A stretch of 64,000 bases of DNA from Streptomyces umbrinus (lineage in GTDB: Bacteria > Actinomycetota > Actinomycetes > Streptomycetales > Streptomycetaceae). The position numbers and the translations under genes were made by a program. Location of the stretch: positions 1,798,001 through 1,862,000 of the forward strand of contig NZ_JAUSZI010000002.1 in the NCBI RefSeq assembly GCF_030817415.1, given 5' to 3'. How positions within the stretch are numbered: the stretch's first letter is position 1; the number at the start of each line of letters is the position of its first letter. This document shows, piece after piece, positions 9,440-17,436 of the stretch. The notes under the pieces are model-generated. The model worked only from the letters and a program-made list of their open reading frames with translations, made no database searches and was not told the origin of the DNA.

Positions 9440-9472
9440 CCGGACCGTCCACACACATTGCGGACGGTCCGG
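9440..9472 (-). terminator. Hairpin terminator after the betaine-binding protein gene
   Basis: Perfect 11-bp inverted repeat (9440-9450 with 9462-9472) with an 11-nt loop, 13 nt after the substrate-binding-protein stop. It separates the transporter operon from the RpiR gene. Confidence 0.7.
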
Positions 9473-9485
9473 GCGACCGTCGGCG

Positions 9486-10427
9486 TCAGCCGGCGAGACC
9501 GGCGTTCGTCAGCCACTCCTTGGCGACGTCGGAGGCGTCCTCCTTGTCGTTGACGAGCTTCTTCATCATCTCCAGCAGGTCCTCGGTGGTGAGCTTGGCC
9601 GAGAGGGCGTTGAGGGCCGCCTTGGCCTTGTCGTCGACCGCGGCCTTGTAGACGAGGGGGGTGACGTTCTGCGAGGAGAAGAGGTTCTTCGGGTCCTCCA
9701 GGACGACCAGCTTGTCCTCGACGATGGCGGGGTCGGTCGTGTACAGGTTGGCGGCCTGCACCTTGTTGTCCTTCAGCAGCTTCAGCAAGGTGCTCTGGGC
9801 GCCCGCGTCCAGCGGCTGGAACTTCCCGAACTCGACGCCGTAGACCGTCTTCAGACCGACACCGCCCTGCGTGCGGGTCTTGAACTCCGAGCCGGCACCT
9901 ATGGTCATGTCCTTGGCGACCGGCTTCAGGTCGGCCAGGGTCTTGAGGTTGTGCTTGGCGGCGGTCTCGGAGGTGACCGTGACCGAGTCCTTGTCCTCGG
10001 CCGCGGCGGAGTCGAGTATCTCCACGGACTTCGGGAGCTTCGCCTTCAGCTCGGCGTTGATCTCCTCCGTGCTGGTGGCGGTGCTCTTCTTGTCGACCGC
10101 GACGGACAGCAGCGCGCCGTTGTACTCGGGGAAGACACCTATGCCGCCCTTGACCACCTGGTCGTAGTACACCTCGCGGGCACCGATGTCGAACTTGCGG
10201 GTCACTTTCAGGCCCTTGTCCTCCAGGGCCTGGGCGTAGATCTCGGCGAGGAGCTGGTTCTCGGGGAAGTTGGCCGAGCCGACGACGATGGATTTGCCGC
10301 CTCCGCTGTCCCCGCTGCTGCCCGTCAGCGGGTTGTCGTCGCTGTCGTCGCCTCCTCCGCAGGCGGTCAGGGCGAACGCGGTGACGAGGCCGAACGCGGT
10401 GGCGCGAACGATGGCTTTGGCTTTCAT
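9486..10427 (-). CDS. OpuC/ProX-type betaine ABC transporter substrate-binding lipoprotein
   Basis: Extracytoplasmic binding protein of 313 aa. A lipoprotein signal ends in the lipobox LTAC (about residues 20-23), followed by a Gly/Ser/Asp linker and an OpuAC domain (VVGSANFPENQLLAEIYAQ, VKGGIGVFPEYNG, AANLYTTDPAI). Family knowledge: these proteins bind quaternary ammonium compounds such as glycine betaine, choline or carnitine, and a related system (EgtU) binds ergothioneine. It is last in the transporter operon, 83 nt after the second permease, with a strong AAAGGA site. The divergent amino-acid-lyase genes argue for a catabolic rather than purely osmoprotective substrate; that is inference. 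Confidence 0.92.
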   Translation of the reverse strand: MKAKAIVRATAFGLVTAFALTACGGGDDSDDNPLTGSSGDSGGGKSIVVGSANFPENQLLAEIYAQALEDKGLKVTRKFDIGAREVYYDQVVKGGIGVFPEYNGALLSVAVDKKSTATSTEEINAELKAKLPKSVEILDSAAAEDKDSVTVTSETAAKHNLKTLADLKPVAKDMTIGAGSEFKTRTQGGVGLKTVYGVEFGKFQPLDAGAQSTLLKLLKDNKVQAANLYTTDPAIVEDKLVVLEDPKNLFSSQNVTPLVYKAAVDDKAKAALNALSAKLTTEDLLEMMKKLVNDKEDASDVAKEWLTNAGLAG

Positions 10428-10510
10428 GGGTGTTTCCTTTCTTGGGAGCCCTCAGGAGCTCTCGGGGCCTTCAGGAGCGTGGGAGCTCGGAAAATCAGGA
10501 ACTCGGGACA

Positions 10511-11200
10511 TCAGGACTTGGTCGCCGAAGGCTGCAGCCCCGGCGAGACGACGAGGCGCCGCAGCGCGGTGAAGACGGCCTGGACGACGAGCGCCAGCAT
10601 GACGACGACGGCGGAGCCGCCGATGACCAGTTCGTAGTTGTTGCGGGCGAGTCCGTCGACGATGAAGCGCCCCAGACCGCCGAGACCGGGGTACGCGGCG
10701 ACGGTCGCCGTGGCCACGACCTGGATCGCGGCGACCCGCAGCCCGAGCAGGATCAGCGGCAGCGCCATCGGCACCTCGACCTTCAGCAGGACCTCCCAGC
10801 CGGTCATGCCCATCCCGCGCGCCGCGTCCCTGGTGTCGGGGTCGACTCCGCGTACGCCCTCGAAGGTGTTGATGAGGATCGGCGGGACCGCCAGCGCGAC
10901 CAGGGCGACCAGCACCGGCGTGGTGCTCAGCCCGGCGACCGTGACGACGAGGACGACCAGGCCGAAGGTGGGGATCGCGCGCGCGAGGTTCGCCACGCTC
11001 GCGACGGCGAACGCGCCCCGGCCGGTGTGCCCGACCAGCAGTCCGAACGTCAGCCCGATCAGGGTGGCGAACACCAGCGATATGCCGCTGTAGGTCAGAT
11101 GCTCCGCGAGCCGGTGGGGGATGCCGTCGTCACCGCTCCACTGCTGGGACGACGTCAGCCAGTCGCCCACGAGCTCGACCTGGTTCAGGAAGTCGTTCAC
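10511..11200 (-). CDS. OpuC-type ABC transporter permease (second)
   Basis: Membrane component of the betaine importer, 229 aa, with about five hydrophobic helices (ISLVFATLIGLTFGLLVG, FGLVVLVVTVAGLS, ELVIGGSAVVVMLALVVQA) and the EAA-like loop DTRDAARGMGMTGWEVLLKVEVPMALP that contacts the ATPase. The GTG start (VNDFLNQ) overlaps the stop of the preceding permease by 4 nt (GTGA). OpuC systems normally have two different permeases, and this is the second. Confidence 0.92.
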   Translation of the reverse strand: MNDFLNQVELVGDWLTSSQQWSGDDGIPHRLAEHLTYSGISLVFATLIGLTFGLLVGHTGRGAFAVASVANLARAIPTFGLVVLVVTVAGLSTTPVLVALVALAVPPILINTFEGVRGVDPDTRDAARGMGMTGWEVLLKVEVPMALPLILLGLRVAAIQVVATATVAAYPGLGGLGRFIVDGLARNNYELVIGGSAVVVMLALVVQAVFTALRRLVVSPGLQPSATKS

Positions 11201-11862
11201 GCCGTCGCCCCCTTGCCGCGCGCCCATGGTGTGAGCAGCCGCTGTGCCAGCACGAGCAGTGCGTCGGTGACGAGGGCCAGCAGCATGATCAGTACGGTCG
11301 CGGTGATGATCGGGGTCGGGAAGTCGAGCTGGAGTCCGCGGGTGATGTAGTAGCCGAGGCCGCCCTGTCCGATCAGCTGCCCCACGGCGACGAGGCTGAT
11401 GGACGAGACGGCGGCGACCCGGACGCCGGCCACGACGACGGGCACGGCGATCGGCAGCTCCACCTGGACGACACGGCGTACCGTGCTGAATCCCATGGCG
11501 GTGGCCGCCTGCCGTACCGGTTCGGGGACCGAGGCCAGTCCGTCCACGACGTTGGGAATGAGCACCGACAGCGTGTAGAGCGTCAGCGGAATCATCACCG
11601 TGCGTTCGGTCAGACCCGTGTAGCGCACGAAGATCATGAACAGGGCCAGCGACGGGATCGAGTACAGCACGTTGGCCGCGGTGAGGGTCGGCGGGTAGAT
11701 CCACCGCCACCGGTGGCAGAGGATGCCGAGCGGCACGGAGATGATCAGCCCGAACAGCACCGGCAGGAGTCCGAGCCGCAGATGGACGCCGGTGTAGTCG
11801 GCCAGCTCGCCGATGTGATCGCCGATCCAGTCCCAGCGTATGAGGGGTTCGCCGTCTCTCAT
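11197..11862 (-). CDS. OpuC-type ABC transporter permease (first)
   Basis: Permease of 221 aa with about five transmembrane segments (LGLLPVLFGLIISVPLGIL, LYSIPSLALFMIFV, IITATVLIMLLALVTDALLV). The EAA loop reads EPVRQAATAMGFSTVRRVVQVELPIAVP. It overlaps the ATPase gene by 4 nt upstream and the second permease by 4 nt downstream, so the three are translated as one coupled unit. The Gly-rich GQGGLGYYI segment near the C-terminus is typical of betaine permeases. Confidence 0.92.
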   Translation of the reverse strand: MRDGEPLIRWDWIGDHIGELADYTGVHLRLGLLPVLFGLIISVPLGILCHRWRWIYPPTLTAANVLYSIPSLALFMIFVRYTGLTERTVMIPLTLYTLSVLIPNVVDGLASVPEPVRQAATAMGFSTVRRVVQVELPIAVPVVVAGVRVAAVSSISLVAVGQLIGQGGLGYYITRGLQLDFPTPIITATVLIMLLALVTDALLVLAQRLLTPWARGKGATA

Positions 11863-13223
11863 CGCCCGTCACCGCCCGAACCCGAGCCCGCTCCGTCGGC
11901 ATCGCCGCCGCTGCCGCCGACCGTTTCGTCCTTGGCGACCGGCACCTTGGACACCGAGTCCTCGGCGGTCGCCGCGTCGGCCGACTCGGCGCCGGAGGTC
12001 TCCGCGCCAGCCGTCTCCGTGCCGACCGTCCCCGCGCCGGTCGCCGCCGCCTCGGCAGTCTCCGCTTCAGTCGTCTCCACTTGGGCCGTCCCGGGTGCGG
12101 CCGTCGCCTCCTCGGCCGCCGCGTCACCGACAGCGCCGTCCCCGGTCATCGCCGCGGACAGTTCGTACGCGTCCGCGACCCCGACGACCGCGCCCTGGGG
12201 GTCCACACCCACCGCGAGCCGCGACGGCGACAGCAGGGCCGCGTCGAGGGCGGCCCGTGCCGAGTCGCCGGCCAGGCTGAACGTGTGGCCGAGGGGGGTC
12301 AGCGCGGCGTCCGCGAGCGTGCCGCCGGCCGGCAGGTCGGCGACCGCGGCCCAGCCGAGCGGACGCCGGTCCCCGTCGACGACGAGCACCCAGGGTTCGC
12401 CCGCCGCTCGGGCCCGGGCCACCGGGGAGTCGGCCGGCAGGACCAGCCCCTCCCGCAGCGGCAGATCGGCCGCCTTGACGAAGGACAGACGGCGGATGCC
12501 ACGGTCCTGGCCGACGAAATCGGCCACGAAGTCGTCGGCGGGATGCGCGAGCAGCCGCTCCGGGGTGTCGAACTGCGCCAGCTTGCCCCCGGTGCGGAAC
12601 ACGGCGATGTTGTCGCCGAGCTTGATCGCCTCGTCGATGTCATGGGTGACGAACACGATCGTCTTGTGCAGCTCCTTCTGCAGCCGGATGAACTCCGCCT
12701 GCAGTTCCCCCCGGACGATGGGGTCGACCGCGCTGAACGGCTCGTCCATCAGCAGCACCGGCGGGTCCGCGCCCAGCGCTCTGGCCACTCCGACGCGCTG
12801 CTGCTGCCCGCCGGAGAGCTGGTACGGATAGCGCTTGGCCATGGAGGCCGGCAGCCCCACGAGCTCCAGCAGCTCCGCCGCCCGCGAGCGCGCCTTCTTC
12901 TTGCCCCAGCCGAGCAGCAGCGGCACGGTGGCTATGTTGTCCAGCACCGTGCGGTGCGGGAACAGCCCCGCGTGCTGGATCACATAGCCGATGCCCCGGC
13001 GCAGCTCCGGGGCGGCGATCTCCCGGATGTCCTGGCCGCGCAGGCTCACCGTGCCGGCCGTCGGCTCGACCATGCGGTTGACCATGCGCAACGTCGTGGT
13101 CTTGCCGCAGCCGGAAGGGCCGACCAGGACCGTGATGCCGCCCTCCGCCAACTCCAGCGACAGCTCGTCCACGGCTGTCGTGCCGTTGGGATAGTTTTTG
13201 CTCACCGCGTCGAATCTGATCAA
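11859..13223 (-). CDS. OpuC/ProV-type ABC transporter ATPase with CBS region and acidic tail
   Basis: ATPase of 454 aa driving betaine import. It has Walker A GPSGCGKTT (about residues 35-43), signature LSGGQQQR, Walker B VLLMDEPFSAVDP and the switch His in FVTHD. Residues about 240-370 form a CBS-like region, which in related OpuA proteins responds to ionic strength. The last about 90 residues are a low-complexity Ala/Thr/Glu/Gly tail rich in TAEA and GAETAG-like units, not part of the family core. It is first in the operon; its ATG faces the divergent cyclodeaminase gene 119 bp away. Confidence 0.92.
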   Translation of the reverse strand: MIRFDAVSKNYPNGTTAVDELSLELAEGGITVLVGPSGCGKTTTLRMVNRMVEPTAGTVSLRGQDIREIAAPELRRGIGYVIQHAGLFPHRTVLDNIATVPLLLGWGKKKARSRAAELLELVGLPASMAKRYPYQLSGGQQQRVGVARALGADPPVLLMDEPFSAVDPIVRGELQAEFIRLQKELHKTIVFVTHDIDEAIKLGDNIAVFRTGGKLAQFDTPERLLAHPADDFVADFVGQDRGIRRLSFVKAADLPLREGLVLPADSPVARARAAGEPWVLVVDGDRRPLGWAAVADLPAGGTLADAALTPLGHTFSLAGDSARAALDAALLSPSRLAVGVDPQGAVVGVADAYELSAAMTGDGAVGDAAAEEATAAPGTAQVETTEAETAEAAATGAGTVGTETAGAETSGAESADAATAEDSVSKVPVAKDETVGGSGGDADGAGSGSGGDGR

Positions 13224-13342
13224 AGCTGCCCCTTACCCGACTGCATATGGTCATGCAGAGTTGTGTGTGGCTGAATTACAGTCAATCCCCTTTTGTAAAC
13301 GGCACGTTACGTTCGTCCGAAGAAAGTGAAAGGGCGCCCGAA
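13224..13342. promoter_or_regulatory. Divergent promoter between betaine transporter and lyase operons
   Basis: A 119-bp intergenic region serving two divergent operons and locally AT-richer (around 13264-13312). AAAGGG at 13329-13334 is the ribosome binding site of the cyclodeaminase homologue. No clear long palindrome was seen. It is the natural target for the RpiR regulator at 8490-9368, by inference. Confidence 0.4.
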
Positions 13343-14353
13343 ATGCAGGCGTTTGACCCGGTTTGGTTCACGTTCCTGAACGGCTCGGACATCGAACAGC
13401 TCGAACTTGACGACACCGAGGTGCTCGACGCCGTCGAGCAGGGGCTGCATGCTCAGGGCCGCGGGGAAACGGTGATCGAACCACGGGTCCACCTCACGCC
13501 CGATCCCTCGTTCAACGGCCACTTCAACGTCCTGCGCGGCTATATCGCGCCACTGGGGCTGGCCGGAGTCAAGATTGTGGGCGACTACGTCGGCAACTAC
13601 AAGGCCGGACTGCCCTCCGAGATGGCGCTGCTCAACCTCTTCGACCCGCGTACGGGCATGCCGGTGGCCGTGGTCGACGCCACCGCCATCACCGAGATGC
13701 GCACCGGCGCGCTCACCGCGCTCGGGGCGCGCCATCTGGCCCGCCCCGGTTCCAAGGTGCTCGGCCACATCGGCGCCCGCGCCACCTCCTACTGGAACGT
13801 CCGCCTGCTCGACCGGATCTTCGACTTCGACGAGATACGTGTCCACTCGCGCCGCTCGGAGAGCCGTGAGGCCTTCGCCGAGCGCCTGGAGAACGACCTC
13901 GGCAAGCCCGTGACCGTCACCGACGACTGGAAGACCTGTGTCGAGGGCGCGGACATCGTCGTGGAGGCGTCCCGGCTGGAACGGCCCGAGCCCCTGCTGA
14001 GGACGGAGTGGATCGCGCCGGGAGCGCTTGTCGTACCGTACGGAACGATGAGCGCGGTCGAACTCTCCCTCACCGACATCATGGACAAGGTCGTCGTCGA
14101 CGACTGGGGCCAGTGCCGGTCCGGGCCGTTCGGTGCCCTGCGCGCGCATGTCGAGTCGGGGCGGCTCAGCGAGGAGACCCTGCACGGCGAGCTGTGCGAG
14201 ATCGTCGTCGGCGACAAGCCCGGCCGTGAGCGCGACGACGAGACCATCCTGTTCTGGCATCGCGGCCTCTCGTTGTCCGACATCGCGCTGGGCGCGGCCA
14301 TGCTCAAGAAGGCCGAAGAACGTGGCCTCGGGCAGAACCTGCGGTTCTCATGA
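13343..14353 (+). CDS. Ornithine cyclodeaminase / mu-crystallin family protein
   Basis: NAD(P)-binding enzyme of 336 aa. The family includes ornithine cyclodeaminase, alanine dehydrogenase and ketimine/pyrroline reductases. It has the family core VDATAITEMRTGALTALGARHLA (about residues 110-132) and a Rossmann loop GHIGARATSYWN, slightly different from the usual GxGxQA, followed by an acidic/basic strand EIRVHSRR. The ATG at 13343 follows AAAGGG; in-frame codons further upstream lack support. It overlaps the lyase gene by 4 nt. In this setting it may reduce or deaminate an intermediate of the amino-acid-derived substrate; the exact reaction cannot be told from sequence. Confidence 0.85.
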   Translation: MQAFDPVWFTFLNGSDIEQLELDDTEVLDAVEQGLHAQGRGETVIEPRVHLTPDPSFNGHFNVLRGYIAPLGLAGVKIVGDYVGNYKAGLPSEMALLNLFDPRTGMPVAVVDATAITEMRTGALTALGARHLARPGSKVLGHIGARATSYWNVRLLDRIFDFDEIRVHSRRSESREAFAERLENDLGKPVTVTDDWKTCVEGADIVVEASRLERPEPLLRTEWIAPGALVVPYGTMSAVELSLTDIMDKVVVDDWGQCRSGPFGALRAHVESGRLSEETLHGELCEIVVGDKPGRERDDETILFWHRGLSLSDIALGAAMLKKAEERGLGQNLRFS

Positions 14354-15915
14354 GCGGTACGCCTCCCGCTCCTACCCCACCCGTCGCGGCTGACGCCGTG
14401 GTCCTCGACGGGAGCGCCCTCACCTGCGACGACGTCGCCGCCGTCGCACTCCGCGGCGCCCGGGTCGCCCTGGCCGAGGAGGTACTGCCCCGGCTGGAGC
14501 GCGACCGCGCGGTCGTCGACGACGTGGTCGACCGTGAGGTGCCGACGTACGGCCTGACGACGGGGCTCGGCAGCCGGTCCTCGTACGCGCTGCCGCGGGC
14601 CGAACTCGGCGAGTTCAGCGTGCGCACGGTGCGGGGACGGGCCAACGCGGTGGGCGATCCGCTGCCGGTCCCCGTCGTACGCGCCGCCCTGCTGACCCGG
14701 GTGAACGGCATCGCGGGCGGCGGCAGCGGGGTGCGGCCGGAGATCGTGCCGCTGCTGGTCTCCATGCTCAACTCACGGGTGCACCCGGTGATCCCCGAGG
14801 TGGGGTCGATCGGCGCCTCCGACCTGTGCCAGATGGCCCATGTCGGCCTGGTCGTCATCGGCGAGGGCCGTGCCGAGGTCTCCGGTGAGGCTCTCGACGG
14901 TGCGCAGGCACTGCGGCGGGCCGGGCTGGCCCCCGCCGAACTGGGGCCGAAGGACGGGCATGTGCTGTGCAGCGCGAGCCCGCTGGCCGCCGGTGCCGGC
15001 GCCCTCGCCCTCCACGAGGCGGCCGCCGTCCTCACCCTCGCCCAGGCGGTCACGGCGCTCACCTTCGAGGGGTTCCGGGCGAACACGAGCCCGCTCGACA
15101 GCCGCGTACTGGGCCTGCGTCCGGCCCCCGGCCAGGCCCGGGCGGCGGCCGAACTGCTCGCCCTGCTGGACGGCGGCGAGCTGGCGGATCCCCGGCACGC
15201 GAGGCGCGTCCAGGACCCCGTGAGCCTGCGCTGTGCCGCCCAGGTGCACGGGGCGTTGCACTCCGCCCTGGACTTCGCCCTCGCCGCACTGGAACCCGAA
15301 CTCAACGGCTGCGGCGACAACCCGGTGGTCCTGGCCGACACCGGGGAGATCCTCTCGTCCGGGAACTTCCACACCCCGGCCCTGGCCCTCGGCTTCGACA
15401 CCGTCGCGCTGGCCCTGACACAGACCGCGGCGATCTCCGCCGAGCGCATGCGGCGACTGCTGAATCCCGCTGTCAGCGGACTGCCCGCGAACCTCTCGCC
15501 GTACGGTCCGGAGCGTTCGGGCTTCGCGCCGCTGGCCAAGACGGCACAGGCACTCGTCGCCGAGATCCGTGCCCTGTCCGCGCCCGTGTGCACCGACCCC
15601 CGGCACGGCGCGGACGCGGTCGAGGACGACTCGACCAACGCGGCGCTCGGCGCGCGACGGCTGACGACGATGCTGGTCAGGCTGCGGCAACTGCTCGCCG
15701 TGGAGGCCCTGGCCGCGGCACAGGCCGTGGACCTGGCGGCCCCGGCCACCATGGGACGGGGGCCCGGTCTCCTGCACCGCGCGATCCGCGAGCTGGTCCC
15801 GCGCCTGGACGACGACCGGCCCTGCGGAGTGGACGTGGACCTGGTGAGCCGGGACGTCCTGGGGTCCGACGAGGTACGAAGCGCTCTGCACGCTTTGGTG
15901 GAAGGACCTTCGTGA
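14350..15915 (+). CDS. Histidine/aromatic ammonia-lyase family protein with atypical MIO triad
   Basis: 521 aa, the usual length of a histidine ammonia-lyase. Recognisable family segments are YGLTTGLG (residues about 73-80), GGGSGVRPEIVPLL, VQDPVSLRCAAQVHGAL, NGCGDNPV, SSGNFHTPALALGF and ERMRRLLNPAVSGLP. Family knowledge: the MIO cofactor forms from Ala-Ser-Gly in GSxGASGDLAPLAH. Here I read GSIGASDLCQMAH, so Ala156-Ser157 is followed by Asp158 and one Gly is missing. The histidase SHAAG motif is replaced by RGRANAVG and YSLRC by VSLRC. It is therefore a divergent lyase, or possibly has lost ammonia-lyase chemistry. It is coupled by 4-nt overlaps to the genes on both sides. Confidence 0.85.
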   Translation: MSGTPPAPTPPVAADAVVLDGSALTCDDVAAVALRGARVALAEEVLPRLERDRAVVDDVVDREVPTYGLTTGLGSRSSYALPRAELGEFSVRTVRGRANAVGDPLPVPVVRAALLTRVNGIAGGGSGVRPEIVPLLVSMLNSRVHPVIPEVGSIGASDLCQMAHVGLVVIGEGRAEVSGEALDGAQALRRAGLAPAELGPKDGHVLCSASPLAAGAGALALHEAAAVLTLAQAVTALTFEGFRANTSPLDSRVLGLRPAPGQARAAAELLALLDGGELADPRHARRVQDPVSLRCAAQVHGALHSALDFALAALEPELNGCGDNPVVLADTGEILSSGNFHTPALALGFDTVALALTQTAAISAERMRRLLNPAVSGLPANLSPYGPERSGFAPLAKTAQALVAEIRALSAPVCTDPRHGADAVEDDSTNAALGARRLTTMLVRLRQLLAVEALAAAQAVDLAAPATMGRGPGLLHRAIRELVPRLDDDRPCGVDVDLVSRDVLGSDEVRSALHALVEGPS

Positions 15916-16817
15916 CCAACGTCGACGTACACCAGCATCTGTGGACCGCCTCGTTCCTCGCGGCCCTCCGCGCGCGTGACGAGCCGCCGTTCCTTGACGG
16001 CTGGACCCTGCACACGGCCGGTGAGCCGCCCTACGAGGTCCCGGCCGCCCAGCACGATGTGGCCGCGCGTGCCGAACGGGCCGCCGCCGACGGGCTCGGC
16101 AGAGCGCTCGTCTCACTGTCCGCCCCGCTCGGCATCGAGTGGCTGCCGTCCGACGAGGCACGCCCCCTGCTCGCCGCCTACCACCAGGACGCGGCAGGCC
16201 TGCCCGAGCCGTTCGGGGCCTGGGCCGCCGCCTGCGTCCGGGACATCGACGCCGACGCGACCGCCGCGGACCTCGCCCGCGGGTTCGCCGGGCTCCAGCT
16301 CCCGGCGAACGCCCTGACCGACGAGGCGGGGTACGCGCGCTGCGCCCCGCTGCTCGATCTGCTCGAAGCGCGCGGCCTCCCGCTGTTCGTCCACCCCGGC
16401 CCGGCGCCCGGTGCGTCGCCAGGGCCCGGCTGGTGGCCCGCGATGGTGCCGTACGTGCAGCAGATGCACTCCGCTTGGTTCGCCTTCCGGGCGTTCGGCC
16501 GGCCTCGTCATCCCCGGCTGCGGGTGTGCTTCGCGCTGCTGGCCGGGCTCGCCCCGCTGCACGGGGAGCGCTTCGCCGCACGTGGCGGGGCCGAGGGGCA
16601 CGCGGGGGTCGACCCCGATGTGTTCGTCGAGACGTCCTCGTACGGTCCGCGTGCCGTCGACTCGGTCGTCCGCGTCCTCGGTACCGACGTCGTCGTGATG
16701 GGCTCGGACCGGCCCTACGCGGAACCGCCGCAGCAGCCCGGCTTCGGCCTGGGCGGAGCCACCGCGTACGCCTTCCGCATCACCAATCCACGCCGCCTGC
16801 TCACCGGAGAGGACTGA
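15912..16817 (+). CDS. Amidohydrolase-family (TIM-barrel) hydrolase
   Basis: 301 aa, amidohydrolase_2-like. The N-terminal metal motif is VDVHQHLW (HxH, residues about 4-11), a later metal-ligand strand reads LFVHPG (about 158-163), and a C-terminal Asp lies in VMGSDRPY (about 262). This is the ligand set of metal-dependent C-N or C-C hydrolases/decarboxylases. The GTG start overlaps the lyase stop by 4 nt (GTGA), so it is a coupled member of the operon. It probably acts on the product of the lyase, for example opening a ring or cleaving an amide; the substrate is not known. Confidence 0.85.
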   Translation: MTNVDVHQHLWTASFLAALRARDEPPFLDGWTLHTAGEPPYEVPAAQHDVAARAERAAADGLGRALVSLSAPLGIEWLPSDEARPLLAAYHQDAAGLPEPFGAWAAACVRDIDADATAADLARGFAGLQLPANALTDEAGYARCAPLLDLLEARGLPLFVHPGPAPGASPGPGWWPAMVPYVQQMHSAWFAFRAFGRPRHPRLRVCFALLAGLAPLHGERFAARGGAEGHAGVDPDVFVETSSYGPRAVDSVVRVLGTDVVVMGSDRPYAEPPQQPGFGLGGATAYAFRITNPRRLLTGED

Positions 16818-16878
16818 CCGCGCCCGACGGCCACCCGTGGCCGTCGTCCAACACGCAACCGGCACCAGGGGGATGACC

Positions 16879-17416
16879 ATGAACCCGACCCCGATCGACA
16901 CGACCGCGCTCGCCGAACTCGGCGCGTCCGACCGGCCGTTCCGGCCCGAGGAGTGCGCGGACCGGGCCCGCCGGGCCGCGGCGTTCGTCGACACCGCCCG
17001 CGCTCGACCGCTCCGGTCCCGGCTCGTATCTGCTGCTGTGGCGGAACGCGAACTCCGAGGCGTGGCTGAACACTTGGTGGCAGTCGCGCGACACCGGCTA
17101 CCACGACCATCAGGGGTCCTGCGTCGGCGTGCACGTGATCGAAGGCGCCGCCTGGCAGGAGGGACTGCCGGTGGGCGGCCCGCGTCGCACCCGCAGGTAC
17201 GGGCCCGGCGAGTCGTTCTCGTTCCCGGGTTCGGGCGTCCATCGGATGGACCACGACGCCGGCGCGGTGACCATCCACGTCTACTCGCCGCCGATCGAGG
17301 CCATCGGGCACTACGAGATCGTCGACGGCGAACTCCATCGCACGGCCGGGCCGCCCGACAAGGGCTCCCCGGCGAGTCCCCGGCTGCTCGACGCCCTCAA
17401 CTCGATCGGACGGTGA
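16879..17416 (+). pseudogene. Cysteine-dioxygenase-like cupin, frameshifted
   Basis: Two halves of one cupin gene lie in different frames. The first (from ATG 16879, after AGGGGG) reads to AAFVDTAR near 16999. The second resumes at 17003 with LDRSGPGSYLLLWRN, followed by the cupin metal motif GYHDHQGSCVGVHVIEG and PGSGVHRMDH, ending at 17416. A loss of 2 nt in the CGCGC run at 16999-17003 (or a gain of 1) explains the break. Family knowledge: such cupins are iron-dependent thiol dioxygenases. Position suggests it was the last gene of the lyase operon. Whether this is a true mutation or a sequencing error cannot be decided here. It is convergent with the YceI gene, 20 bp apart. Confidence 0.8.
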
Positions 17417-17436
17417 GCGGGTTCGGAGAGGGCCCG

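Noticed and set aside
14304..16581. Two long antisense frames (583 and 602 aa) opposite the lyase and amidohydrolase genes
   Set aside because: They are high-GC shadow frames without recognisable motifs; the plus-strand genes carry clear families and 4-nt overlaps.
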